Assembly: GCA_964017065.1 (NCBI GenBank)
Contig: OZ024787.1
Location: forward strand, 5,033,538 to 5,097,537
DNA length: 64,000 bases
Reading direction: 5' to 3'
Source of the DNA: Haliclona indistincta
Taxonomy: Eukaryota > Porifera > Demospongiae > Haplosclerida > Chalinidae
Shown one piece after another: positions 32,170 to 43,000 of this stretch. The stretch's first letter is position 1; every line of letters starts with the position of its first letter. The translations under genes were made by a program, and so were the position numbers. The notes below the pieces were generated by a model. The model made no database searches and had not been told where the DNA came from. It saw nothing but the letters and a program-made list of their open reading frames with translations.

Positions 32170-35100
32170 ATGAAGTCTTTCTACTGTCAAGCTATTCTGA
32201 TCGCTATTCTGCTCGTGTGTACTGCATGTACGTACACTGTGACCGCCCAGGGTGGCTGCAATACACTGCCTACATCGAACGGGTTGATCGCTGGTAATAA
32301 CAAGGATGGTGTTATCCCTTATGTACGAGCCTCTCCTGGAGGTACTGTACACTAGTAATCACAGTACGTAATAATTTGTTGTTTCAATTTAGAGCTGAGA
32401 TCACAGGTTGGTGGTGTCTTTGTCGCACAATTTGCACTGTTCAGTGCCACCCAAGTACAGCAGCATGGTCTGTGGTGTCAGGTTAATGATGCAAGCAATG
32501 CTGGTATGGGCAGCGACATTGGAGACATGTTTTACTCTACTGGAAATGGACCTGATGGCTTCACTTTAGTCCCCACTAGTGATCCCAATAACAGTGTAAG
32601 GGAGGGCGGGGTAATTTCGCCCACGGGGTAATTCCGCTCATTCCAAGTTCGAGCAGCTGATGCCTGCAAACAAGCAAGCGACCGGCAGCAGCAAAGTGCT
32701 GAATAAATAGCTACACTATATAGCTATACTGAACTGCTAAAGCAAGCGCATGAGCTTGCTTTCTTTTGATAAAAAATTAATATCTATTCATCACGGTAGA
32801 CGAAAAACTACAAAAAAACTTCCTAAAACTTACTTAGCTCAATCATGCTTTATACTCATAGCCTCGTGTAAGCATATAATGGATTATTAACAGTCAATTA
32901 TAGTATTAAAACAGTTTGGGATGCTCAGACGCTCCAGATCTCTGACTGCAAGCGGCCTTGGAGCGCACTCACGAGGAAGGAATTTTTAAGAGGTGTGGCT
33001 TGCTGAAATGACGACAGGAAATGAATGTTTTGAAAAGTATGCTGAGCGAGGAGGAAGAATGGCTCTGTGACTTCTGTCAGCGACATGATTGTTACTCACA
33101 ACAACTGGAACTCGGTTTTCTATGACTCATCACTTATTCATCCATGTTTATTCAGCATTCTGATTTCATGTTCATATTCCACGAATAATTGGCTGCCGAC
33201 TCACATGATTGCGCACGAATACTTTCAGAGATTATTGGGAAATAGTATAGAACCTTTCTTTCACGGCTAGAAACCGTTTCCACTAGCAATTCCTCTTCAC
33301 AATAGAAAAAACGTGGTGGGCGGAATTACCCCGAAAAAATAATTTTCGAATTTTCTCAGTAATTAGGAAAGACAAGCTGCTGTTATTATTAACGGTGATA
33401 GTGACTTGCTCTAGTTGCAACCACTAAGAGTACTTAGATTGACCTACAAGATCCTGCTATTGGTTGTTGGAAAGATTGTTCTCTGCTGGAGTAAAGCAGC
33501 TCTTAAGTTGGAAACACGGAAGTGTGGGCGGAATTACCCCGCCCTCCCTTACCATACCAGCAACTGAAGTGTACTAACCAAATTGGAGTGGTGGTACTTC
33601 ATGGTACAAACACTACCAATTTCCAGGGATATTTGAAATGCAACACTACTATTCCTAAACTGGACATCGATACCCACTACTGGGTAATGTATTCAGAACA
33701 AGTGTTTGACAGCTATAGTAAGTTGTGTTCCTGAAAAATAATACTGCTGTAAATTTTGTGCATAATAGCTATCCTAGAAGACCACCAATAAATTCACAAT
33801 CATACAATTTTTTACTTGTAGAGTTTGCATAACTATAATGGACCTCATCGATCACCAATATGCCTACATTTTATTTTATATTCATACGTGTAGCTGGTCC
33901 AACAGTGGACTCCAATATGACATTCTCCATGCTGTCATCAAGAGATACTGAATCGAACATTAAGTATTCACTCTCCTTCAATGTTTCATTTGGACCACCA
34001 TCAAGAATTAATTGTACTCGAAATAGCATTGTGTTTCTTAATAATATTAGGGAGCCTCACTCACAACTAACTCGTGAGGTGATCAGGCCACGATATGTCG
34101 ATAGTACACACCCAGATATGACTCATGTCACAATTAGACCAGACCCTCAATCAAGAGAAGGAGCAATATATTCTTGTCAAGTGATAGTTGAGAGTCGTGT
34201 TAATATTGATTACGGTGCGTATGACTTTTACATGAAAGGCTCGGGAGTCTCTACTGTCACAGTCATTGGTGAGTGTATATTATTACATGATAAGTGGATC
34301 CTCTTTCTTCTTCTCAGTTGCAAGCCCTCCCACTAGCGTTAAAGTCAGCAGGACTGGTATCAGCAGTGTTTTGGTCTCCTGGTCTACTCCATCAGCAGTA
34401 CCAGCTGGTTATGAGGTGTTCTACCAGGTGGATGGTGGCAGCGCTCTCAGTGGAGGGAACACCAGCAACACTGAGCTGACACTGACTGGACTGACATTAG
34501 GAACTCATTCATTCTTTGTAGTGGGATATGGAGCAGAGGGAGCACCTGTGCTACCCAGTGCTCACAGTACCACAGCTTCAGTAGTGATTGGTGAGATACT
34601 GAATACAGAATAACTATGTTACATGTGTATAGATATTCCTCAGCCATCTGACCTAATGTTAACCCCTGGCTTTACCTCTATCATGGTATCATGGATGCAA
34701 CCACCATACTCTCCCAGCAACTACATTGTATCATACTCCTGTCAGCTATTGTGTGACACAACATCAACAATGACTAATGGATCAGTTACTGTTGAAAGTG
34801 CTTTAAGTCACAATTTTTCTTCTCTTGATCCTGGCAGTTGTTGTACTATCAGTGTAGTAGCAGTGTATGATGGTTTTGGAACCAGTAACACAGTCTCATC
34901 TATTGCCAGCACTTTATCACTAGGTATCACTGATAATACATGTATACCTTAGAATGATGTTAATAAGTAGCTCATTTCAGCTTCTACTAGTTCTCCTATA
35001 AAGGATTGAATAATATTTTTATACTTTAGCTCAGATCAGTATTCGTGTAGTATCAGCAGTTGCTGTGAATAGCTCATCAGTGAGAATCACTTGGACTCCT

Positions 35101-36108
35101 CTCAATGAACCAGTGGTGGACCACTACACTGTACACTACACTAGAGTGGGTAGTGGTAGGAGCAGGCAGATTGGCTCAGAAACAGTGACCTTCCCAGCGA
35201 GTGTCTCCTCTGGAGTGGTGTCAGGACTGCAGGAAGGACAGCAGTACCAGTTCAGTGTCAGTGTATCATTCACTGTTAAAGGACAAACATACACTAGTAC
35301 ACCTGGAGAACCAGTCACTGCTATGACAGGTAGTTTTATATACGTTTACGTATGATTGTTGACTTGTGCACTAATTGTGTTAGTAGATACCACAATTAAA
35401 CGTAAGTCGTATGTTTATCATGTGGTCAACACAAACAGCCAGTGTTCATATATCTCTCAGTTCATTGTAACTGTTGCCATGTTGAAAGCTTGTGTATATG
35501 TAAACATACACTAGTACACCTGGAGAACCATTCACTGGTACTTTGTATATACGAGTGGGTTTAGTTGAAGTTTACTATCAGCATAAACAATGTAGTGATA
35601 ATTGAGTATAGTTGTTTCTCTAAAAGTAAGCTGTAAACAAATATTGTGTTTCAATTTATATAAAGTTTACTTCCTGGTCTAATTCCATCATTGACAGTGC
35701 TGCCAACATCTCTCCTCAACTCATCTTGTTTGAGCCTCACAGCTGGATTTGGTGTAGTATCAGTGTTACTGATTGCATCACTGATTGGTAACCTTGTGTT
35801 TACGATTGGTTGTATGTTAATGAGAAGAAGTACATTGAATTACACAAGAAAGTAAGAATAGTTGAAATACATCAGTTCATTATACATGTGTTCTAAGGAC
35901 TCCATCAGATTCTGGAAGAGACCATGCAGTCTATGATCAGCCTGAGTTTTTGACCAAGTAAGTGTTATACACTCAGTATATACAGTGTTCACTCTATGCT
36001 TGTAGGGATGGTGATGATGTTGAGATGAAAGATAATGCAGCATATGGTACAGCTCCTGCATCAACTAATGAGACTCACTATGAAGCTACATGTATCAATA
36101 AACAGTGA
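32170..36108 (+). CDS. receptor C: three FN3 domains, different TM, short Tyr-rich tail; transposon in exon 2
   Basis: Exons: 32170-32341, 32393-32595 (2a), 33561-33717 (2b), 33894-34268, 34318-34590, 34633-34923, 35030-35329, 35698-35851, 35898-35957 and 36006-36108. Exon 2 is split by a 951-bp transposon. If that is spliced out as modelled, phases join and 695 residues are encoded with four codons lost; if not, the gene is broken. Order: signal peptide ([19 protein letters not shown]), exon-2 domain (LRSQVGGVFVAQFALF), Ig/FN3-like exon, three FN3 domains, then a TM exon unrelated to those of B and D (SVLLIASLIGNLVFTIGCML). The tail reads AVYDQPEFLTK, AAYGTAPAS and THYEATC. Two FN3 exons present in gene B are missing; a stump with TGA remains at about 34981-35010. 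It is likely a surface receptor without its own catalytic domain. Confidence 0.75.
32599..33549. mobile_element. 951-bp TA-inserting element inside receptor C exon 2
   Basis: The ends AGGGAGGGCGGGGTAATTTC and the complement of AGGGAGGGCGGGGTAATTCC are inverted repeats of about 27 bp with two mismatches. TA flanks both sides (32597-32598, 33550-33551), and the uninterrupted sequence in gene D shows a single TA there, so insertion and target duplication are directly visible. The interior has no long frame, so it is non-autonomous. The first G-T-A of the flank plus the element's AGG form GTAAGG. Confidence 0.92.
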
Positions 36109-36565
36109 AATTATTTTTTACAGTATAATAAGAAATTGAGTGGTGTTGTATTGTCTCAGCCTTACTGGACATAAAGTTTAAAAGTTGTCTAGCTACTCAT
36201 CATAGTGATTGAATATAAAATATCAACTGACATTTAATAACCGCATCGTAGTAGCTACTGTGACAGTGATTGTAATACCTGATCTGCTCAATGGATATAC
36301 CACAAGTGAATGTTGACATATTAGACTACTGCTACTACTCTTGGTTTTAGTAAATGGTAACATAGCTACAGTACATCAGTCATGAAGGGAATGTTTGGCT
36401 CATATTTTGATTCAATTTTGATTCTAAGAGATGTACTGATCGGACAGAGTCAGTGATATCAAAAAAGTGCCGGAATATTTGTTAGCTGAGTAGCACTAAG
36501 AGTGATGGCTATAAGATTATGACAAAGTAGAAATTGTTCATGTGGCTCTCCGTTCTTCCTCACAG

Positions 36566-36997
36566 TCTGGTGTGTCACATGAGGTGAATTCAGTTCCAGA
36601 TACTAAACTGGAGCTTTCAGGGCAAGTGCTCCTACCCACAGACCATCATCACTGTGATAGAGGAGGTCAACAAAGTGCAGCACAGGACTGTCAACAAATT
36701 TAAACCCATTGTGGTTCACTGCAGGTCAGCAGCACTAGCCATCACTATCAACACATGATGATCCTCTCCTCTCAGCAGTGACACTGTCAGCAGATCAGGG
36801 ATGTTCTATGCCATAGCTACACCAATGATCACTGCAAGACTGAGAGCATGGTGGATGTGTTCCAGGTGATGAAGGCCCAGCGTATCAGTGGTGAGTACCA
36901 CATCACTCGAACCGTGTACTCTTCACTCAAACCACTCACTACAGGAGCAGTATCAGAGGCTGTACTCAGATTCCTGGACCCCTTTGAAACATACTAA
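36566..36997 (+). pseudogene. remnant of a second phosphatase domain, copy 1
   Basis: Matches the last three exons of gene D (SGVSHEV start, then IVVHC, then FCAIA and FQVMKAQR). It has a one-base insertion in GTGAATTCAG, a frameshift in the VVHC exon and a truncated last exon. It sits just 3' of receptor C, so gene C may derive from a phosphatase-bearing ancestor that lost its middle. Confidence 0.75.
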
Positions 36998-37029
36998 AAT
37001 GTAGACCAACTGGTAGCTATTGAACTTCA

Positions 37030-37135
37030 TTTCTACATGCAGATTAGCAGTGTAGATGTAGTAACAATTATCTACTTTTTGAGCTCACCCACGCATTTAG
37101 TAGCCCCGTCCATTATATCAACATTTTACATTAGA
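37030..37135 (+). pseudogene. orphan copy of the receptor promoter block
   Basis: GAGCTCACCCACGCATTTAG and AGCCCCGTCC match the block before genes B, C and D, but the GCATGCGCA motif and the first exon are absent. A TM-exon remnant follows instead. Confidence 0.6.
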
Positions 37136-37436
37136 TTTGTCCGGGATTTGTCTATGTTTATGGCTCAGTGGGCGGAGCCACAAGGCATACAGCTAGCTAG
37201 CAGTAGTACAGTTTATACATTCTTTACTAATAATGTACAATTTCTTAATTGTAGTGTTAAAGTTAAATTCACAAGAAAAGTTTACTAGTGTATAATTAAA
37301 GTAAAACCAAACCACAGTTTACTGAAACAACTTGATCAAGAATGAAAACATACTGTATATTGTAAACAGCTGTGTATTATAGGAATCAGTCAATATACAG
37401 TAGATGTATCGTAAACTTACTAGTTCTGTTTTTGTT

Positions 37437-38590
37437 TACACTGGTATCTCTAAAAGTAAGCTGTAAAAAAATTGTTTTTTCAGTTTATTGCCTGATCTAT
37501 TCCCATCATTGACAGTGCTACTTGCACCAACCTCATCTTGTTTGAGCCTCACTTCTGGACTTGAGTGTAGTTTGATTGCATCTGATAGGTAACCTTGTGT
37601 ATATGATTGGTTGTGTAATTCATGATTTGTGTAATATATGATTGGTAAGTGTAATTAGGTAATTCAATGATTGATCATTGAATAGGCCTTTGCATTATAA
37701 GGCATAAGGAATGTTGATTAAAAATTAATGAAATTCATCGAGAAATGACGAGCAGTGACGGCGAGCGACGTCATTTGCTGGAGTACGTTCAGCCATGGAC
37801 GCCAGAAACAAACAAGTACTGCACTGCGCTAAGACTGTATACATCACCCACTAGTCTAAAAATAGCCATATCTATTTATGAAGAACCACATGGTAATATT
37901 GTGAGTTGGTAGTAGCAACGAGTGTTGAGTTTGGTCATAGAGGACTCCCAGGAGCGGTCTTGAAAGTCCTGTAGAGAGCCATGCAGTTCATTGTTAAAGC
38001 TATAGTTGTTATGCTAAGGTAAAATAGTTGAAAAAGAAGTTGTCTTGCTAGAACTACAGTTCTAGACTCTTCAGGAGCCTCGTGAGAGTCGTTTTTGGCG
38101 GTTTTTGGACAAATGGCAGCAAACAAACTCGACTGTATGGCATTACTACCTTGCGGTTTCAGCAGCAAATCATCGTCCTAGCTTCGCCTTCGGTGGAAGT
38201 CTAGGAAAACAATGAAATGGAACTAAAATGCGCTTCTAACGAGAGAAACAACGCTGTAGTAATGATCGCCAAGGTACTCCAGCAAATGACGTCATAACAC
38301 GCAGAATTACGTTGCGCTACATTCCTTGCATATTTTCCCTTACGGTGGAAAGGCCAATTACCTAAGAAAGTAAAAATAGTTATACTACGATATAAGTTAA
38401 TTATAGCGGATGTAAATGCATGTATTCTAAGAACTCCTGGAAGAGACCATGCAGTGTTTGATCAGCCTGAGTTATTGACCAAGTAAGTGTTGTACACACT
38501 CAGTGTCACTCTATGCTTGTACAGGTGGTGATGTTGTAATGCAACTAATGAGACTCACTATAAAGCTATCAATAAACTGTGAATATTTGT
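37437..38590 (+). pseudogene. remnants of a gene-C-type TM and tail, interrupted by a transposon
   Basis: About 37497-37610 matches the gene C TM exon (TTGACAGTGCT, TCATCTTGTTTGAGCCTCAC) with deletions. After a transposon-like insert, the tail exons resume at about 38430-38485 (AGAGACCATGCAGTGTTTGA, TTATTGACCAAGTAAGTG) and 38524-38582 (ATGAGACTCACTATAAAGC). Two tail Tyr codons are changed, to Phe and to a stop. It is not functional. Confidence 0.7.
37684..38355. mobile_element. probable TIR element of about 670 bp
   Basis: The ends GGCCTTT and AAAGGCC are inverted, with imperfect similarity beyond (GCATAAGGAATG against CATTCCTTGCATA). A perfect 20-bp inverted pair lies further in: GACGTCATTTGCTGGAGTAC at 37767-37786 and its complement at 38274-38293. 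It interrupts the gene-C-type remnant. Confidence 0.6.
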
Positions 38591-39052
38591 ACAGTATATT
38601 AATAGATTAGATAGGTGTTATAATATTGTCTCAGCCTTACTGGACAACGCAATGATCGAATAATTTCTATTACTGACACTAACTGCATCTATAGTATACA
38701 CATTCTCTCAATGGATACCAAGTTAAGTATATCCTGTACACAAGTAAATGTTGGACTACCACAACTAGCTATAGTACTCTTGGTTTTAGTAAAAATTAAT
38801 GTGTCACGTTGATAGCATAAATCAGCTAAGTCATGAAGAGAATGTCTGGCTTCTTCTCGGCTCCACAAGCACCTCAATTCCGATTGTAGGAGGTGTACTG
38901 GCCAGACAGTGATATCGAAAAATGTGGTAAGTATTTGGTTGTGGTAGCACTAAGAGTGATCGCCAAGTTGAGAGGATCATTAACAAACCCATTGTTTCTG
39001 ACAAAGTATACATTGTTCATTTCATATCATAAGACTCTCTTCTTCCTCACAG

Positions 39053-39510
39053 TCTGGTGTGTCACATGAGGTGACTCAGTTCCAGATACTAAACTGGAGC
39101 TCTCAGGGCAAGTGCTCCTGCCCACAGACCACATCATTGTGGTAGAGGAGGTCAACAAGGTGCAGCGCAGGACTGACAACAAACCCATTGTGGTCCACTG
39201 CAGGTCAGCAGCACTAGTCATCACTACCAACACATGATGATCCTCTCCTTCCAGCAGTGACACTGTCAGCAGGTCAGGGATGTTCTGTGCCATATATAGC
39301 TACCACCATTGATCGCTACAAGACTGAGGTTGTACGTGGTAAATGTGGTCCAGGTAGTGAAGGCCCAGCGTATCCAGAAGCCAGGTCTTGTTCTCACAGT
39401 GGTGAGTACCACATCACTTGAACCACTTTGAATCCTTCACTACCTGAGCAGTGCCAGTTGGTTTTTGAAGCTGCACTCAGACTCCTGGAGTCCTTTGAAA
39501 CATACTTTAA
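39053..39510 (+). pseudogene. remnant of a second phosphatase domain, copy 2
   Basis: The start [20 protein letters not shown] is in frame. A one-base deletion in ACCACATCATTG relative to gene D then shifts the frame, and the next exons carry further small insertions (GGTTGTACGTGGTAAATG). It lies directly upstream of gene D's promoter. Confidence 0.75.
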
Positions 39511-39802
39511 ATCTAGTGACAAACGGATAGCTATTTAACTTCATTTCTACATGTAGATTAGCGTTGTAACAGCCATTTTGCTTTTGAGCTCACCCACGCA
39601 TTTAGAAGCCCCGCCTATTATAATTATTTATTATTACATAGTACGTCATCTTTCACCAATCGGATTGCTCTATCCGAGGGCATTAATGTAGGTTATTGAC
39701 CGCGCGTAGCGTCTTCTATAGCAACAGACCGTTGCGTCTTTGCGAGTTTGAAAAATTCGCGATGTTATTGCGCTCACAGAGATGAACTATGTAATAAATC
39801 AT

Positions 39803-39960
39803 TTATTGCCCTACACAACTCGGGCATTAACCGACATTAATGACCTCGGGAAAGTCGGTTGCCCTCGTACAGTCTCGGGCTGCGCCCTCGACCGTAACTC
39901 GGGCAACCGACTTTCCCGCGGTCATTAATGTCGGTTAATGCCCTCGCGTGAGGGCAATAA
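39803..39960. mobile_element. palindromic insert in the gene D promoter
   Basis: TTATTGCCCT at the left and AGGGCAATAA at the right close a long hairpin whose arms include CGGGCATTAACCGACATTAA, TGACC and CGGGAAAGTCGGTTGCCC. The insert as a whole (about 39625-39968) separates the CACCCACGCATTTAGAAG block from the GCATGCGCA motif, which are adjacent in genes B and C. Confidence 0.75.
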
Positions 39961-39981
39961 CTAATACTTAACACATTGTCC

Positions 39982-39990
39982 GCATGCGCA
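39982..39990 (+). promoter_or_regulatory. NRF-1-like motif GCATGCGCA, gene D
   Basis: The motif shared with genes B and C, about 90 bases before ATG 40077. In this gene it is cut off from the upstream shared block by the palindromic insert. Confidence 0.5.
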
Positions 39991-40076
39991 CAAGTCAGTT
40001 TCATCGCGCTTCATATTAGACTAGAGCTAGCTAGAGAACTACGATACCAGTACCAGCCAAAGAGAGATATTCAACG

Positions 40077-43000
40077 ATGAAGTTGTTCTGCTGTCAAGCT
40101 ATTCTGATCGCTATCCTGCTCGTGTGTACCGCATGTACGTACACTGTGACAGCGGCCCAGGGTGGCTGCAATACACTGCCTACATCGAACGGGTTGATCG
40201 CTGGTAATAACAAGGATGGTGTTATCCCTTATGTACGAGCCTCTCCTGGAGGTACTGTACACTAGTAATCACAGTACGTAATAATTTGTGTTTCAATTTA
40301 GTGCTGAGATCACAGGTTGGTGGTCACTTTGTCGCACCATTTGCACTGTTCAGTGCCACCCAAGTACAGCAGCATGGTCTGTGGTGTCAGGTTAATATGA
40401 CAAGCAATGCTGGTATGGGCAGCAACATTGGAGACATGTTTTACTCTACTGGTGATGGACCTGATAGCTTCACTTTAGTCCCCACTAGTGATCCCAGTAA
40501 CAACGTACCATACCAGCAACTGAAGTGTACTAACCAAACTGGAGTGGTGGTACTTCATGGTAAAAACACTACCAATTTCCAGGGATTTTTGAAATGCAAC
40601 ACTACTATCCCTGCCCTGGACATCAATACCCTCTACTGGGTAATGTATTCAGACGAAGTGTTTGACAGCTATAGTAAGTTGTGTTCCTAAAAAAATAATA
40701 CTGCTTTTACAGCAGTATTATCAGCAGTTTGTCATAATATTCAGCAGTTTGAATATTACAGCAGTTTGTCATAATATTCTAGAAGACCACCCATAAATTC
40801 ACAATCATACAAACTTTTTACTTGTAGAGTTTCCATAACTAGAATGTACCTCATCACCAATGCCTAAATTTTACTTTATCTTCATACATGTAGCTGGTCC
40901 AACAGTGGACTCCAATATGACATTCTCCATGCTCTCATCAAGAGATACTGAATCCAACATTAAGTATTCACTCTCCTTCAATGTTTCATTTGGACCACCA
41001 TCAAGAATTCACTGTAGTCGAAATAACGTTGTGTTTCTTAATGTCAGAGGGCCTCGCCAACAAGCAACTCTTGAGGTGATCAGGTCACGATATATCAATA
41101 GCACACACCCAGATATGACTCATGTCACAATTAGAGCAGACCCTCAATCAAGAGAAGGAGCAACATATTCTTGTCAAGTGATAGTTGAGAGTCGTGTTAA
41201 TATTGATTATGGTATGTATGACTTTGACATGAAAGGCTCAGGAGTCTCTACTGTCACAGTCATTGGTGAGTGTATATTATTACATGATAAGTGGATCCTC
41301 TTTCTTCTTCTCAGTTGCAAGCCCTCCCACTAGCGTTAAAGTCAGCAGGACTGGTATCAGCAGTGTTTTGGTCTCCTGGTCTACTCCATCAGCAGTACCA
41401 GCTGGTTATGAGGTGTTCTACCAGGTGGATGGTGGCAGCGCTCTCAGTGGAGGGAACACCAGCAACACTGAGCTGACACTGACTGGACTGACATTAGGAA
41501 CTCATTCATTCTTTGTAGTGGGATATGGAGCAGAGGGAGCACCTGTGCTACCTAGTGCTCACAGTAACACAGCTTCAGTAGTGATTGGTGAGATACTAAA
41601 TACAGAATAATAATTTTATGTTACATTTGTATAGATATTCCTCAGCCATCTAACCTATTGTTAACTCCTGGCTTTACCTCTATCGTGGTATCATGGATGC
41701 AACCACCATACTCTCCCAGCAGCTACACTGTATCATACTCCTGTCAGCTATTGTGTGACACAACATCAAGAATGACTAATGGATCAGTCACTGTTGAAAG
41801 TGCTTTAACTCACGATTTTTCTTCTCTCAATCCTGGCAGTTGTTGTACTATCAGTGTAGTAGCAGTGTATGATGGTTTTGGAACCAGTAACACAGTCTCA
41901 TCTATTAACAGCACTTTATCACCAGGTATCACTGATATTACATGTATACCTTAGAATGATGTTAATAAGTAGCTCATTTCAGCTTCTACTAGTGCTCCTA
42001 TAAAGGATTGAATAACTTTATGTCATATTTTTATACTTTAGCTCAGATCAGTATTCGTGTAGTATCAGCAGTTGCTATGAATAGCTCATCAGTGAGAATC
42101 ACTTGGACTCCTCTCAATCAACCAGAGGTGGACCATTACACTGTACACTACATTAGAGTGGGTAGTGGTAGGAGCAGCCAGATTGGCTCAGAAACAGTGA
42201 CCTTCCCACTGAGTGCCTCCTCTGGAGTGGTGTCAGGACTGCAGGAAGGACAGCAGTACCAATTCAGTGTCAGTGTATCACTCACTGTTAATGGACAAAC
42301 ATACACTAGTGCACCTGGAGAACCAGTCACTGCTATGACAGGTGCTTTTTGTATACTTTTATGTGTGATTGTTGACTTGTGATTGCGTTTGTGGATATCA
42401 AAAATAAACATAATAAATATGTTGAAAACTTGTGTATATGGTCATTTCACATTTTATTTTACTAAACAAATGTTTAATCTAATTGCTAATTGTAATTGCT
42501 GACTTGTGCAGTGATATGCTATTGTGCGTGGATAATGTATGTCTATTTGAGTAAACTATCAAATTGCAGTGAACACATTAACATACACATTATTGTGTCT
42601 ATTTATCTTTCAGTTCTGCTACTTAAAAGCTAAAATAGTATTGTGATAAAATTCCATAAGTCAACAAGAAATTAGAAAAAATAATTTTGTGTGTGGAAAT
42701 ATTCACATCCTACGATTTGTCATTGTAGCTACATTGAATTCATCACCAATTCCATCAGTAGCTGGAGCACTGGTTGGTATTGCTGCTCTCATGATAGCTG
42801 CTATAATAGTAGTTATTGTGATTGTGCTTGCAGTGAAAAGGTGAATTTAGTTCAAATTGCTGTTAACTATTACATGCATAATATAATAATTACATGTATT
42901 AGATACAAGAAGAATGATTTTGCTGTTCACTATGTCAAAGATGGACCAAAATTGGACAGTACCAGTAGTCCAGAGCCTCAATATGCAAAATGCAGTGCTC

